Below, piece by piece: positions 8,764 through 18,722 of a stretch of 64,000 nucleotides of DNA (positions within the stretch are counted from its first letter, which is position 1; the number at the start of each line of letters is the position of its first letter). A program made the position numbers and the translations under genes. The stretch comes from Paraburkholderia panacisoli (GTDB taxonomy: Bacteria; Pseudomonadota; Gammaproteobacteria; Burkholderiales; Burkholderiaceae), in NCBI RefSeq assembly GCF_008369935.1, contig NZ_VTUZ01000016.1:1-64000 (forward strand). The letters run 5' to 3'. Below the pieces are notes generated by a model. The model made no database searches and was not told the DNA's origin. It saw only the letters and a list, made by a program, of their open reading frames with translations.

Positions 8764-9729
8764 ATGTCCATCCCTGACCAACCCAGCACTATCGGCTTTG
8801 CGTTCAATCCCCTCGACCGGCGCAACGAAAAACGCGACGATACAGCGTTCATCGAGGGTTTGCGGCGCGATCCGTCAACGCGTTTTATCGTCTTCTCAGT
8901 GGAAATTCCTGTCCTGAAGCGCGGCAGCGAGCACGACATGCTCTTCTCGGCACTCGAAGTATCAGAGTTCGGCCCCCCTGCACAGGTCGTTTTCCTAGGA
9001 CTGGCTGACGGCGGGTCGGCACGCTTCGCCCTCGGGTTCCATCAAGGTGCGTTCGATTCCCCTGCACTATCGACACGCTTCGAGCTGATCGATCTGCGTT
9101 CAATTGCGGTTGGCGGCCTGGCCTCGCCCCGCCTGCTGGGCGCACTCGGTCAGGCAAAAGCAATGCTCGATTGGCATCGGCGCCATCGCTTCTGCGCAAA
9201 TTGCGGCCAACCGAGCCGAGCGTCGACCGCAGGCTGGCGACGTTCGTGCGATGCTTGCGGATCGCAACACTTTCCACGAGTCGATCCGGTCGTGATCATG
9301 TTAGGCATCAACGACAATCACTGTCTGTTGGGACGTCAACGTCAGTTCGCAACAGGAATGTACTCGGCGCTTGCTGGCTTCGTCGAGCCCGGCGAAACGG
9401 TGGAAGACGCGGTACGTCGCGAGGTGCTTGAGGAAACCGGCGTGCATTGTTCACAGGTCGCCTATTTCGCTTCTCAGCCCTGGCCGTTCCCGTCATCACT
9501 GATGATCGGCTGTTTCGCTCGGGCGAATGATATGGAAATCACCGTTGATACGACAGAACTGGAGGACGCGCGCTGGTTCTCACGAGAGGAAGTCGTCGCG
9601 ATGTTGTCCGGCACGCACGCTGGAGGACTGTCCGCACCCAAGCCCTTCGCCATTGCACACCATCTGCTCCGCGCGTTCGCCAGTGAAGGCGCTGCGGTTC
9701 TGCGCGCTACTGAACCGGCTCCTTCCTGA
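8764..9729 (+). CDS. nudC: NAD(+)/NADH pyrophosphatase NudC-type Nudix hydrolase
   Basis: This 321-residue protein has NudC architecture: an N-terminal domain, a four-cysteine zinc ribbon (CANCG ... CDACG at about residues 143-163), then the Nudix domain. The Nudix box GFVEPGETVEDAVRREVLEE lies near residues 206-225, followed by the downstream SQPWPFPSSLMIG segment typical of NADH pyrophosphatases. NudC cleaves NAD(H), and also decaps NAD-capped RNA in other bacteria. The ATG at 8764 has no strong ribosome site. The neighbours are a divergent TetR and a convergent RND gene, with no clear functional link. Confidence 0.93.
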   Translation: MSIPDQPSTIGFAFNPLDRRNEKRDDTAFIEGLRRDPSTRFIVFSVEIPVLKRGSEHDMLFSALEVSEFGPPAQVVFLGLADGGSARFALGFHQGAFDSPALSTRFELIDLRSIAVGGLASPRLLGALGQAKAMLDWHRRHRFCANCGQPSRASTAGWRRSCDACGSQHFPRVDPVVIMLGINDNHCLLGRQRQFATGMYSALAGFVEPGETVEDAVRREVLEETGVHCSQVAYFASQPWPFPSSLMIGCFARANDMEITVDTTELEDARWFSREEVVAMLSGTHAGGLSAPKPFAIAHHLLRAFASEGAAVLRATEPAPS

Positions 9730-9822
9730 ATCCGTGCGTATCATGTCGAACAGAAGCCGTTAGCCTCCGATCGCCCACTCACATGGCGACCTGCGGTTTC
9801 CGGACAACATCCACTCCCCAGC

Positions 9823-12258
9823 TCAACTGGACGCAACGCGTGACTTCGCCCCTGGTGAGCCCGAATCTTTCTCCGTCGAAGGCAATTTCGACACGTCCCT
9901 CAACAGAAAATGCGAGAGAGCTGGGATCAGGACCAATGCGCCAACCATATTCCAGAGAAACATGAAGGTAAGCAAGATCCCCATATCAGCCTGGAACTTG
10001 ATTGGCGACCACGCCCAGGTCACCACAGCAGCGGCTAATGTGACGCCAATGAGCGCGATCACTTTTCCCGTAAAATTCAAAGCCGACAGATGCGCCTCCT
10101 CCAGGGAGTAGCCTCGACGCTGCATTGCCAGTTGTACGCTAAGAAAATATAAGGCGTAGTCCACGCCAATACCGACTCCGAGTGCTGTTACCGGCAGAGT
10201 GGCCACCTTTACACCTATCCCCAGCACCACCATCAGTGCCTCACAAAGGATCGACGTTATCATCAGCGGAACCAGCGCGACGACAACCGCGCGCCAACTG
10301 CGGAAGGTAACGAAACACAGCAACATCACCGCGCCGTAGACCATGAACAACATACGTCTATTCGCATTGCGGACCACGATATTCGTGGCAGCCTCGATAC
10401 CAGAACTGCCCGCCGCAAGCAGGAATTTGGTCTCGCCTGTGTTATGCGTAGCCAGGAATTGCTGCGCGGTTGCAACGACGCGTTCCAGGGTCTCCGCCTT
10501 GTGATCCGAAAGAAACGCAATAATGGGGGCCACGGAACGATCGTTGTTCACAAGTTCCGGGTTTGCAACATAAACATTGTTGATCGCATCGTTTGTCACA
10601 TAGGGGTCCCGATTGATCGTCATCCATCGCGGGTCACCCTCGTAACCAGACGCGGTGTACAAGCGCGCGAGGCTGCTGGCCGAGGTCGTAGTTTGCACCC
10701 CGGGCACATCGCGCAACGCTTCCTCGAGCCGGTCCATCTCCAACAGTGTCCGAAAACCGGTAACTCCTGTTTGCGGGGTCTTCACGATGATCGCAAATTG
10801 ATCCGTCGACAATCCGTAGTGGTTTGTGACGTAGGCCGCATCACGGTTGTAACGCGAATTGGCACGCAATTCAGGCGCCCCCGGATCAAGGTCGCCTATC
10901 TTGAGATGTTCGCCTACGACAAGGCCGCCAACAGTCAGGCCGAACGCGAGAAGCAGGACAACGCTCGCCACGCGACGGCGTGAGAACGGTGCGAGAAGTC
11001 GTATAAACGGGTGACTAGTGCTCGTTCGCAAACTGCGTTCAGCCGCAGCCTCGCTCACACCCGTATATGACAGCAACACGGGCAACAAAATCAAATTCGT
11101 GAAAACCAGCACTACCACGCCAATACAAGCTGCCAGCGCAAGCCCACGGATAACGGGAATGTCGATGAACATCAGAACAGCGAACCCAACGGCGTCCGCC
11201 AGCAACGCAGTCAGGCCCGCCGCAAATAATCGGCGAAACGTATAGCGCGCTGCCACATATCTGTCTGTCCCACGACCGATGTCCTGCGTCACGCCGTTCA
11301 TTTTCTGCGCACCGTGCGAGACGCCCACCGCAAAGATCAGGAACGGTACAAGTATCGAATACGGGTCAAGCTTTGCACCCAGCAGGCGCATAATCCCAAG
11401 CTGCCACAATACCGCCGTCAGAGAGCATAAGCTTACGAGTAATGTACTGCGTGGACACCGCGTGTACAGGAACACAAACCCCATCGCGATCAGTGCGGCA
11501 AAAATGAAATACACGACGACCTGTCTGAGGCCGTGAATCAGGTCACCCGTGAGCTCGGCAAAGCCGATCACGTGGATCGCAATCTGGTCATTTGAATAGT
11601 CGGCCCGGATCTTCTCAATCGCGTCTCGAACAGCAAGGTCATCAAGGGGCTTTCCACTATCGCCGTACGTTGTCAGTAGCGGCACAAAAATCGTACTGGA
11701 ATTCTGGTCGCCTCCGACAATGGAACCGACAATGCCCGCGCGAGCAATATTGACGCGAAGGCGCTGAATACTTGCCGGTGAACCATCGTAATCGTCAGGC
11801 ATGACAGGACCGCCCTGGAACCCGTCGGCGGTGACTTCCGTCCACCGGACAACGGGCATCCAGAGAGATTTGACAAAAGCGCGATCGACCCCACGAATCA
11901 CGTAAACCCGGTCGTTGATCTGGCGCAATGTTTGAAGATACTGCGGGCTATATATGTTCCCCTTTTTGTTTTCAACAACAATGCGTACCGAGTTACCCAG
12001 ACTACGCAGAGAATCAGCATTCTCGAGGTAGTTATGGATGAATTCGCTTGATTGGGGCATCATGTCGCGGAAACTCACGCCTATTGTCAGCTTTGACGCT
12101 TCGAACCCCAAAATAGCAACCAACAGTAGGCTGATGATCATGATCAACCGTCTGTGATTGAAAATCAGTCGCTCCAGACGGGATCCTGAACGGCGATCGA
12201 AGTCTTTTTGCGAACGTACGACAGGCATCCCGTCACCGCTTCCGATATTGCTTTCCAT
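9823..12258 (-). CDS. RND/MMPL superfamily transporter
   Basis: This 811-residue inner-membrane protein has two repeats, each with one transmembrane helix, a large periplasmic loop and a five-helix block, typical of MMPL/HpnN-type RND permeases. The N-terminal helix is at about residues 35-55. Helix clusters lie near 250-410 and 635-790, with a GIGVDYALYFLS segment in the second block. It is the last gene of the minus-strand set DUF1302 - DUF1329 - BNR protein - RND. I recall this combination as recurrent in degraders of hydrophobic compounds, but could not check. Likely role: movement of a lipophilic molecule across or out of the envelope. Confidence 0.93.
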   Translation of the reverse strand: MESNIGSGDGMPVVRSQKDFDRRSGSRLERLIFNHRRLIMIISLLLVAILGFEASKLTIGVSFRDMMPQSSEFIHNYLENADSLRSLGNSVRIVVENKKGNIYSPQYLQTLRQINDRVYVIRGVDRAFVKSLWMPVVRWTEVTADGFQGGPVMPDDYDGSPASIQRLRVNIARAGIVGSIVGGDQNSSTIFVPLLTTYGDSGKPLDDLAVRDAIEKIRADYSNDQIAIHVIGFAELTGDLIHGLRQVVVYFIFAALIAMGFVFLYTRCPRSTLLVSLCSLTAVLWQLGIMRLLGAKLDPYSILVPFLIFAVGVSHGAQKMNGVTQDIGRGTDRYVAARYTFRRLFAAGLTALLADAVGFAVLMFIDIPVIRGLALAACIGVVVLVFTNLILLPVLLSYTGVSEAAAERSLRTSTSHPFIRLLAPFSRRRVASVVLLLAFGLTVGGLVVGEHLKIGDLDPGAPELRANSRYNRDAAYVTNHYGLSTDQFAIIVKTPQTGVTGFRTLLEMDRLEEALRDVPGVQTTTSASSLARLYTASGYEGDPRWMTINRDPYVTNDAINNVYVANPELVNNDRSVAPIIAFLSDHKAETLERVVATAQQFLATHNTGETKFLLAAGSSGIEAATNIVVRNANRRMLFMVYGAVMLLCFVTFRSWRAVVVALVPLMITSILCEALMVVLGIGVKVATLPVTALGVGIGVDYALYFLSVQLAMQRRGYSLEEAHLSALNFTGKVIALIGVTLAAAVVTWAWSPIKFQADMGILLTFMFLWNMVGALVLIPALSHFLLRDVSKLPSTEKDSGSPGAKSRVASS

Positions 12259-12312
12259 AAGACACTCTCAAGATCTCGAAGCAAAGGCCCTACCAGGGGC
12301 CATCTGCTAAAG

Positions 12313-13413
12313 TCAATGAAGCGTTAAGACGCGCGTGCCATCTAATCCGGACAACGCCACTGCGCTGTTTCCCATGTCGTGAACGGCCGTAAAGACAGTC
12401 GGTTTCCCGATTACCTGCAACTGAAACCTCTCACCCATCTCATCGCCGGTCGCAATCTCTCCGGCGCTTGTCACCAGCACAAACGCGTGACGCTTCGGGA
12501 GATAGGCTGCGCCGGTGATGGCGCCGTGCATAGGTACGGTCGTCGGCATCCACGTAGTGCCCGAGTCCGTGCTGCGATAGACAGTACCGCGCAAGCCGTA
12601 GGCCAACAGCACCTTGGCGTTGCCCACAATGCCGAAGAAGCTTCCCGGGTAACCCGTGGTCGTTGCGACAAACCGTCCAGATTGGCGGTCGAATTTGAAG
12701 ACGGTCCCTTTCTCCGCGGCAATATAAAGGTTCCCTTCGATGTATTGAATCGAGTTCAGATGCAGGAACTGCGGGTCATCAATACGGTCCAGATACGGTT
12801 GCCAGGTCTTTCCACCATCCTCAGTTGCTACGATCATCCCGAAGGAACCAACCGCGAACCCCCTGCGGGCGTTTTCGAAGGCCACGCTGACGAACGGCAA
12901 CGTGGGGCCGCTTTTATAGTTGAGATTCAACTGGTCCAGATAGGGTTGTACGGACTGATCGCCGGCCGCGACCTTCTGTTGATATGTGGCAGACAAGCTA
13001 CGGGCCGCAACGCGCCCATCCAGTTGTCGACTCCACGTCGCCCCGCCATCCCCGCTATGCAGCACCACACCGTCGTGCCCCACCGCCCAGCCTTCGAGGT
13101 TCGTTGGAAAACTGAGCGCCAGCAAATCGCTTTGGACCGGCACAGAAGCCTGCGCCCACGTCTTGCCGCCGTCATCGGATATCGCGACCAAGCCGCGCAT
13201 GCCTACCGCAACGAGGCGTCGACCCGCACCCACAACTGACATTACGGGTCGTCCGCCAACCGACGTACGCATCAGCGCCGGCGCGTCAAGAGGATCGACG
13301 AAAGCTCGGTTAGGCGAGCCGTCCGCTGCCGACGTTGAGGCATTCGCGGCCTGATTGCCCAGTCCCGCACACGTCATTGCGATAACCACAGCGACGCTTG
13401 CCCACTTCCTCAT
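12313..13413 (-). CDS. BNR/YCF48-like beta-propeller protein, exported
   Basis: The protein has about 366 residues from 13413. Four or more Asp-box repeats are visible (SDDGGKTW, SGDGGATW, TEDGGKTW, STDSGTTW), the mark of BNR/YCF48-type beta-propellers. The start at 13413 gives a signal peptide, MRKW plus a hydrophobic stretch ending around ANAS. The frame is open to a GTG at 13491 with weak ribosome sites throughout, so the start is uncertain. It lies between the DUF1329 and RND genes. Its place there suggests a periplasmic scaffold or accessory for the transporter. No glycosidase or photosystem activity should be inferred from the family name. Confidence 0.85.
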   Translation of the reverse strand: MRKWASVAVVIAMTCAGLGNQAANASTSAADGSPNRAFVDPLDAPALMRTSVGGRPVMSVVGAGRRLVAVGMRGLVAISDDGGKTWAQASVPVQSDLLALSFPTNLEGWAVGHDGVVLHSGDGGATWSRQLDGRVAARSLSATYQQKVAAGDQSVQPYLDQLNLNYKSGPTLPFVSVAFENARRGFAVGSFGMIVATEDGGKTWQPYLDRIDDPQFLHLNSIQYIEGNLYIAAEKGTVFKFDRQSGRFVATTTGYPGSFFGIVGNAKVLLAYGLRGTVYRSTDSGTTWMPTTVPMHGAITGAAYLPKRHAFVLVTSAGEIATGDEMGERFQLQVIGKPTVFTAVHDMGNSAVALSGLDGTRVLTLH

Positions 13414-13507
13414 ACCGCGGGCGTTCAACACCTTCTCGAAGATGACCATAGCAGTAAACCCAATCAAAGACCGATTCGAGGCATAACGCACTATCCAGAT
13501 CCATTTT

Positions 13508-13548
13508 CAGAGCGGCACATCCGAAGGTCGGACCGATGCGCCGCTCTG
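13508..13548. terminator. Intercistronic hairpin
   Basis: CAGAGCGGC-A-CATC pairs with GATG-C-GCCGCTCTG, a 14-position stem with one mismatch and a 13-base loop. It lies between the end of the DUF1329 gene and the BNR gene. There is no T-run in the minus direction, so it may be an mRNA-stabilising or partial attenuating hairpin rather than a full terminator. Confidence 0.5.
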
Positions 13549-13555
13549 ATTTGCA

Positions 13556-14938
13556 TCAGTGCATACCGGTTCCGGCCATGCCTGCTGGAGTGAACAAGTT
13601 CTCTTTTTGATGCGTATCGGACGGCTTGATCAAAGGACGGCCATCGACGGGGCCGCCAGAATTTGTTCCGAAATAGTTTCCTTTCTGTAAATCGTAAATG
13701 TTATAGGTTGCGCTAAATACCCCTCCGCCTCCATCGTAATAATTGAATGTGTAGTCAAATCCAACCTTCCATAGCTTTCCTTCCGGATCGTATGCGTCCG
13801 CTTCCACGATGGCCCAGCTATCCTCATCAACGTAGAAAGTTCTCTTCGAATAGGCATGCCGCTCCCCATGTTTCAGAGTTGCTTCGACAACCCATACCCG
13901 GTGCGCCTCCCAGCGAATTGCGTCCGGATTCAAATGCTCCTTCCCAAACAGCTGGTCTGGCGGTGTCGACAGATACTTATATGAGCTGTACGGAATAATC
14001 AATTCCTTCTTACCGATCAAATTAAAATCGAACCGGTCCATCCGCCCATGAAAGAGTCCAAGGTCGTCCCAGAACATAACGCCACCGAATTGGGAAATCG
14101 GTGTGTCGTATTTATAATCGGGTGCCATTCTCGTCCGCCGTTGCCCTGGCATATAGAGCCACGTCGTTTGATCGTCTACCGAATTGTTAATTGGAGTGTA
14201 CGCAAGTATTGCCGTACCGACTCCGGTTGGTGGCGATACCTGAACAACGTGATAAACGTCGTAAGCGTTATGCGGCGCCTTTCCTTGCCCTAACGCCCGA
14301 TCGTAGTACGGCCTGTAATCGTTCGCATCATTCTCGGGAAGTTCGCTTCGATTTCCCGCGCTGTCCACCAGCCAGGACTTTGCCTGATCTTCGTACTGGG
14401 TCCTCTGGAAATTCAGACTGCTATTGAACATGACTTCATAGCCATCTTTCGGAATTGGAAACGGAAGGCCGCCAAATGCACCCTCCACGCCATCCCCTTG
14501 AATCTTCCCAACAAGCTTTGCGTTGGTGGCGTTCTTGAGTGTGTTGTCGAGCACCCACTTCGGATAGTGCATGGTCCGATGTGTGGGGTAGACGTCAAGA
14601 CGGTAAGTCGGAAAGCGCTTCAGCAATGCCTGGACCCCGGGCGTCAGTCGATCCGCGTACTGCGACATATTCTTCGCGGTAATGCTGTATAGCGGCTTTT
14701 CGTCCTTAAACGGATCGGGAATCAAGCCGCTCTTCGGATCAAAATCTGCCGGTGGCGTAGTAAGTCCGCCCGTATACGCGGGAACCGCGCCATCCGCACT
14801 TGCTTGTTTCTCAGCGCCGAACTCTGTCAGCGAGGTGCCCAGCTTACTGGCCTCGTCCGCCGACACCGCTGCGAGCGCAGTTCCTGAATGCGAGACAATG
14901 ACAAGCATTCCCGCGACGATTCCAAATACCTTCTTCAT
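13556..14938 (-). CDS. DUF1329 domain-containing protein (LolA/LolB-like fold)
   Basis: This 460-residue exported protein starts with a clear signal peptide (MKKVFGIVAGMLVIVSHSG, cleavage near ALA). The mature part matches the DUF1329 pattern as I recall it, including PGQRRTRMAP, MFWDDLGLFHGRMDRFD and YSKRTFYVDEDSW near the C-terminus. The family is thought to resemble outer-membrane lipoprotein-sorting proteins and is usually next to DUF1302 genes, as here. It is probably a periplasmic partner that carries or hands over a lipophilic molecule. The precise function is unknown. Confidence 0.9.
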   Translation of the reverse strand: MKKVFGIVAGMLVIVSHSGTALAAVSADEASKLGTSLTEFGAEKQASADGAVPAYTGGLTTPPADFDPKSGLIPDPFKDEKPLYSITAKNMSQYADRLTPGVQALLKRFPTYRLDVYPTHRTMHYPKWVLDNTLKNATNAKLVGKIQGDGVEGAFGGLPFPIPKDGYEVMFNSSLNFQRTQYEDQAKSWLVDSAGNRSELPENDANDYRPYYDRALGQGKAPHNAYDVYHVVQVSPPTGVGTAILAYTPINNSVDDQTTWLYMPGQRRTRMAPDYKYDTPISQFGGVMFWDDLGLFHGRMDRFDFNLIGKKELIIPYSSYKYLSTPPDQLFGKEHLNPDAIRWEAHRVWVVEATLKHGERHAYSKRTFYVDEDSWAIVEADAYDPEGKLWKVGFDYTFNYYDGGGGVFSATYNIYDLQKGNYFGTNSGGPVDGRPLIKPSDTHQKENLFTPAGMAGTGMH

Positions 14939-14961
14939 AACGTCTCCTCCAACAAGAATTA

Positions 14962-16725
14962 CTAGAACGAGCTTTGCAGTGTGAGTGAAACCCAGTTACG
15001 GTCGTTATTGCCAAACAGTCCGTTGCCGCTCGAGTAGTAGGCAAGACCGCTTGGTGTAAAGGCAATGCCGTTGGTATGAGCGTGGTACCCGTTGTATGCG
15101 AGCGTCACGGTCGTTTTCTGTCGGATCGTGGCCTGTACACCAATCGAAAACGAGTTGGTCCCCTGCCCGTTCTGTGCGGTGCCGACCTGCGCACTATTTC
15201 CGTAGATACCGAACACGTCCGAAATGGGCATACTCAGATCGACGCCCGGAAAAACCTGTAGCCATTGCGGCTGGAACAGAATTGCCGCCGCGGCATAGTT
15301 GCGAGTTGAGCAGCCGTCCCATTTGTTACCGCTACTGCAACCGGCGTAACCCACGCCGTTGTAGAGAGCCTGATTCGCAGTAACGGACAAAAGCCTGGTA
15401 TACGCGAGTTCGCCAGTCAGCGTGCCTGTATCCCACAGAAACGACCGCGACAGTGGGACAATCGCATTCGCGATAAGGTTGAGCGTGTTTCCCTTCGCAC
15501 CTTCCGGCTCAGCCGCGACGAGCGGACTAGGAGTGCTATTCAGTGCTGTGTTTCTCCGGTACGACGCTTCAAAGCCAGCGCCGACATTTCCTATCGTGGT
15601 ATCAAACGAGTATCCGAATAACTGAACGCCCCGGTTGTACGATAAATGGTAATCCGTAGGAACTCCGCCCGGACCGAAATCCAGCAAGGGAGCCCACGGC
15701 TGCGTTTCGTCGAAACGTCGGAAATAGAATCCCATCCCACCGTTCAGAGACGCCGGAGTCCAACCCACTTTCACACCGAAATTGTTATCAAGATTCCGCG
15801 GCACATTGCTTGCGCCAGCCGGTACGTTGATTGGCATGAATCCGCCCGCCGGCAAGCCCAATTGACTGCTAGGCACAGCTCCAACGAAGAAATTGGAGGG
15901 GCCAGTAAATAGAAAATCAGCGGGTGCGAGGAATGTCCCCCCGGCAGGTAAGCGATTTGAGTTGAAAACGAATGCGTATTGCCCTGAAAGCGAGACCTCA
16001 GGCGTGAGATGCGCAGTCAAACTAAGTTGCGGGCGAGGCAGAAATAGCTGTTGAACCTCGGCTCCAGGATTTGTAGACAACGCTATGGCGTCGATAGCTC
16101 CCTGACCGTATGAGATGCCTTCAAGTGGAAAAAATAGAGCGTTACCCCAATATTCCGTGAACTGCCCAGCCTTCAACGAAACGTTTTTCCCCGCCACATC
16201 AAAGTCATCAAACACAAATGCATCAAGCAATTGCTGGCCCTGCACATAGTATCTATTCGTAAAAGAGGAAAACTTACTGTCCGGATAAGAATCGATGGAG
16301 CGGTACGTGATAGGGGGCAAACCACCACCTGCGGGCGCGTAGATCCCAGGATTTGAGACGTTCCCGCCTCCGTAAGCGAAGTCTTTCCATATTGATGCAG
16401 AAAGACGAAAACCTGCATGCCCCTTGTAGGTTACGTTTAATTCTGAAAGCAATGCTGTACGGTTGGTGACGATGTCGCCCGCGTGCGCAAACTTATAGTC
16501 GGATTCGTCATTGTCCGGATTGTTACCTATGAGCGGATCAATACCACCGGCGCGCATTCCGAGGTTGTATGTCAGCGTGTTGTCCCAACTGACCTGCCAG
16601 TCCGACGGCATGTTGAATGAAAATGCCCACGCACCCGTGGGGACCGTGGCCATCAACACCGCTGAGAGAGCAATCGTTCCCTTCAGCCGCCCGGCTATCG
16701 TCTCTTGCGATCTGGCATCCAACAT
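14962..16725 (-). CDS. DUF1302 family outer-membrane protein
   Basis: This 587-residue protein has an N-terminal export signal ending near GAWA. Its long beta-strand-rich body has alternating aromatic residues and ends in Phe (LTLQSSF), typical of outer-membrane beta-barrels. Internal segments such as FGVKVGWTPASLNGGMGFYFRRF fit the DUF1302 family as recalled. It is the first gene of the four-gene minus-strand set and sits 23 bp upstream of the DUF1329 gene. Likely role: passage of a hydrophobic compound through the outer membrane. Shared operator-like site B lies 383 bp upstream. Confidence 0.9.
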   Translation of the reverse strand: MLDARSQETIAGRLKGTIALSAVLMATVPTGAWAFSFNMPSDWQVSWDNTLTYNLGMRAGGIDPLIGNNPDNDESDYKFAHAGDIVTNRTALLSELNVTYKGHAGFRLSASIWKDFAYGGGNVSNPGIYAPAGGGLPPITYRSIDSYPDSKFSSFTNRYYVQGQQLLDAFVFDDFDVAGKNVSLKAGQFTEYWGNALFFPLEGISYGQGAIDAIALSTNPGAEVQQLFLPRPQLSLTAHLTPEVSLSGQYAFVFNSNRLPAGGTFLAPADFLFTGPSNFFVGAVPSSQLGLPAGGFMPINVPAGASNVPRNLDNNFGVKVGWTPASLNGGMGFYFRRFDETQPWAPLLDFGPGGVPTDYHLSYNRGVQLFGYSFDTTIGNVGAGFEASYRRNTALNSTPSPLVAAEPEGAKGNTLNLIANAIVPLSRSFLWDTGTLTGELAYTRLLSVTANQALYNGVGYAGCSSGNKWDGCSTRNYAAAAILFQPQWLQVFPGVDLSMPISDVFGIYGNSAQVGTAQNGQGTNSFSIGVQATIRQKTTVTLAYNGYHAHTNGIAFTPSGLAYYSSGNGLFGNNDRNWVSLTLQSSF

Positions 16726-17430
16726 TTCCGGCGTCTCCTGTTTGCTTAAAGCCGCGATGTTCAGCGCAGCCGTCTAGTACTTATGTCCGGGCAGCCATTT
16801 CATCCCGAACCATTTATATGAATTGCATTCCTAACTATCGTCCATTGATACTCGTCAACTCTCTCGCAACGCAGAATTACATTTTCATGGACTTTGAGCC
16901 CAACCGGATCGCAACATTAGCCAGCCTGAAGACTCTCAACTGCTACAGGCCCCGTGGTCACAACAATCCGTGCGCCGCCCCTCGCCACGCTTAAGACGAT
17001 TGCCACCTTCACGGTCAAGTGAACCGCGAGTCATAGTGTCGGCCTTGTCGATTGCGCCTCTGCATCCGTCAGTCAACCTACTGCAAATGTCTAGCCTTCG
17101 ACAAATGATACCAATCAGACTTTAAATATCAATTGGTATTTGTATTGACGTCGCAAAAAATCACCGAGGCTCAGGAGGCTGTGCCGACGATTTGGCGACG
17201 GGGGTTTGGCCCTGCGGTGACGTCAGGTAGCAAGCAATTCACGCCGATATCTTTCTGCGCATCGTCGAATCACGTCGCTCTGTCGAACAAGTTGACTACA
17301 CCTTCGATGCAACGTGGCCGGCACGCCCGGGAACGCGACAGATCTTGATAGCCCAACGGTCGTCGCTTCCTTCGAACAACACGTTCGGCGCTCAGGGAGC
17401 AGTCTGCGTTGCTCGGCCCGCAGCAGCGAC
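16726..17430. other. Long upstream region of the DUF1302 operon
   Basis: This AT-rich intergenic stretch holds the paired operator-like site at 17108-17139. No coding region could be supported in it. A frame on the minus strand at 17223-17579 is probably spurious. Confidence 0.5.
17108..17139. promoter_or_regulatory. Shared 32-bp operator-like site B
   Basis: It reads ATACCAATCAGACT, then TTAA, then ATATCAATTGGTAT. The outer arms ATACCAAT/ATTGGTAT are perfectly inverted, and the right 14-mer is itself a near-palindrome. It is followed by TTGTAT, exactly as at site C. It is the candidate control site for the DUF1302-DUF1329-BNR-RND operon. Confidence 0.7.
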
Positions 17431-17616
17431 TCAAGAAATCCACGGGAGAGCTTCAATGACTGCCATCCCCGTCGCCACCCCGATGATGGCACCAGCCAGG
17501 CTTGGACGATATCGTTCAAGTTTGAGCGCTCTAAGCATGTTCCCGATGAGAACGATCCCGAGCAGTGAGAAAACAACAAGAAGAAAGCAGATTTCGAAGG
17601 GGTTACTGATAGTCAT
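17431..17616 (-). CDS. Small predicted membrane protein
   Basis: This 61-residue frame has two hydrophobic segments (about 8-28 and 41-57) separated by the basic stretch RALKLERYRP, giving a hairpin membrane topology. The ATG at 17616 has AGGGAG five bases upstream, a good ribosome site. No family was recognised. It may be a genuine small membrane protein or a remnant. Its neighbours are an SDR gene downstream of 17883 and site B. Confidence 0.45.
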   Translation of the reverse strand: MTISNPFEICFLLVVFSLLGIVLIGNMLRALKLERYRPSLAGAIIGVATGMAVIEALPWIS

Positions 17617-17882
17617 GACACTCCCTATCTTCGTTGCTCACAACCGCCTCGATGACGAGCCAAGTTCTGCCCCCCCGAAGTCGTTGGACGAAAATCCTCT
17701 TTGGCGCCAGACGGAAGACATAGCGTCAGGCTTTTTAGTGCCCTGGCGACTGCCGAGTCGATGTCGCCAGTACCCCATGCAACCCGGTTCTTCGTTGACT
17801 TCCTTTCTTCACGTGTGACGATAGTCCGTTCTGCCTCGCTCATCATTGGCCTACACGATCAATCAGCCCGCTCCATGCCGTT

Positions 17883-18617
17883 CTACACCTGCGCCGCTCC
17901 ACCGTCCGCGAATATTTCGGTACCTGTCACGAAGCTGGATGCATCAGATGCCAAAAACAAGGCGACGGTCGCAATTTCCGCCGCGTGAGCCAATCGGCCC
18001 GCCGGAGCCAAGCTAGCAAATCCGGCCTTCATGTCGTCCGACATCGGCGCGATGATCGGCGTATCTGTCGTCCCTGGACTTAACAAATTCACCCGGATCT
18101 TGCGATCCTTGAGCCCCGCTGTGCAGGTCCTGGCTAGCGAACGCAATGCCGCCTTGGTCGCGCTATAGACGACCAGATCGCCAAAACCCTTTGCGCCAGC
18201 GATCGAGCCGGTCAGGATAATTGAACCGCCGTCTCTGAAGAGCGGCAACGCCTCCTGAACGGTGAACAACGTTCCTTTGAAATTGACACCGACAATATGA
18301 TCGAAGTGCGCTTCGGTGATCGTGCCGATAGGCCCAACGTCACCCACACCAGCGTTGGCGAACAATACGTCAATGCAGCCCGCCTCTGCCGCGACTATTT
18401 CGTAGAGGCGTCGGCGATCGGCAGCGTTGGAGATATCGCCTTGTACAGCGCGAACATGATGGCCAATCTCAGACATCGCGCGATCCAATTCAGACTGTCG
18501 CCGGCCTGTAATGAAGACAAACGCCCCTTCGTCAACGAACAGCTTCGCTGCTTCAAGGCCAATTCCAGTGCTTCCGCCAGTTACCACGGCGACCTTGCCT
18601 TGCAAACTCGTGCCCAT
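17883..18617 (-). CDS. Short-chain dehydrogenase/reductase
   Basis: This 244-residue classical SDR has TGGSTGIG, FANAGVG in the NNAG position, catalytic Ser in TGSIAG, and YSATK. The C-terminal FVTGTEIFADGG closes the fold. The start at 18617 (MGTSLQGKVAVVTGG) follows GAGAGAGCA; the longer frame from 18689 adds an unlikely N-terminus. It is directly downstream of a second SDR on the same strand, with a gap of about 105 bp. The pair probably oxidises successive or alternative alcohols of one substrate. The substrate is unknown. Confidence 0.93.
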   Translation of the reverse strand: MGTSLQGKVAVVTGGSTGIGLEAAKLFVDEGAFVFITGRRQSELDRAMSEIGHHVRAVQGDISNAADRRRLYEIVAAEAGCIDVLFANAGVGDVGPIGTITEAHFDHIVGVNFKGTLFTVQEALPLFRDGGSIILTGSIAGAKGFGDLVVYSATKAALRSLARTCTAGLKDRKIRVNLLSPGTTDTPIIAPMSDDMKAGFASLAPAGRLAHAAEIATVALFLASDASSFVTGTEIFADGGAAQV

Positions 18618-18722
18618 TGCTCTCTCGCTTTCGTATTGGCAGTGCGCCGGTTTGTCGAAAACCGGCGCATTCCAGTCATTCATTCGCACGGCAAACTGTG
18701 GAGCCGCGCACCGATTCGATGA

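Noticed and set aside
17223..17579. 118-residue minus-strand frame overlapping the small membrane protein
   Set aside because: It has no domain and overlaps a frame with a better ribosome site and membrane pattern.
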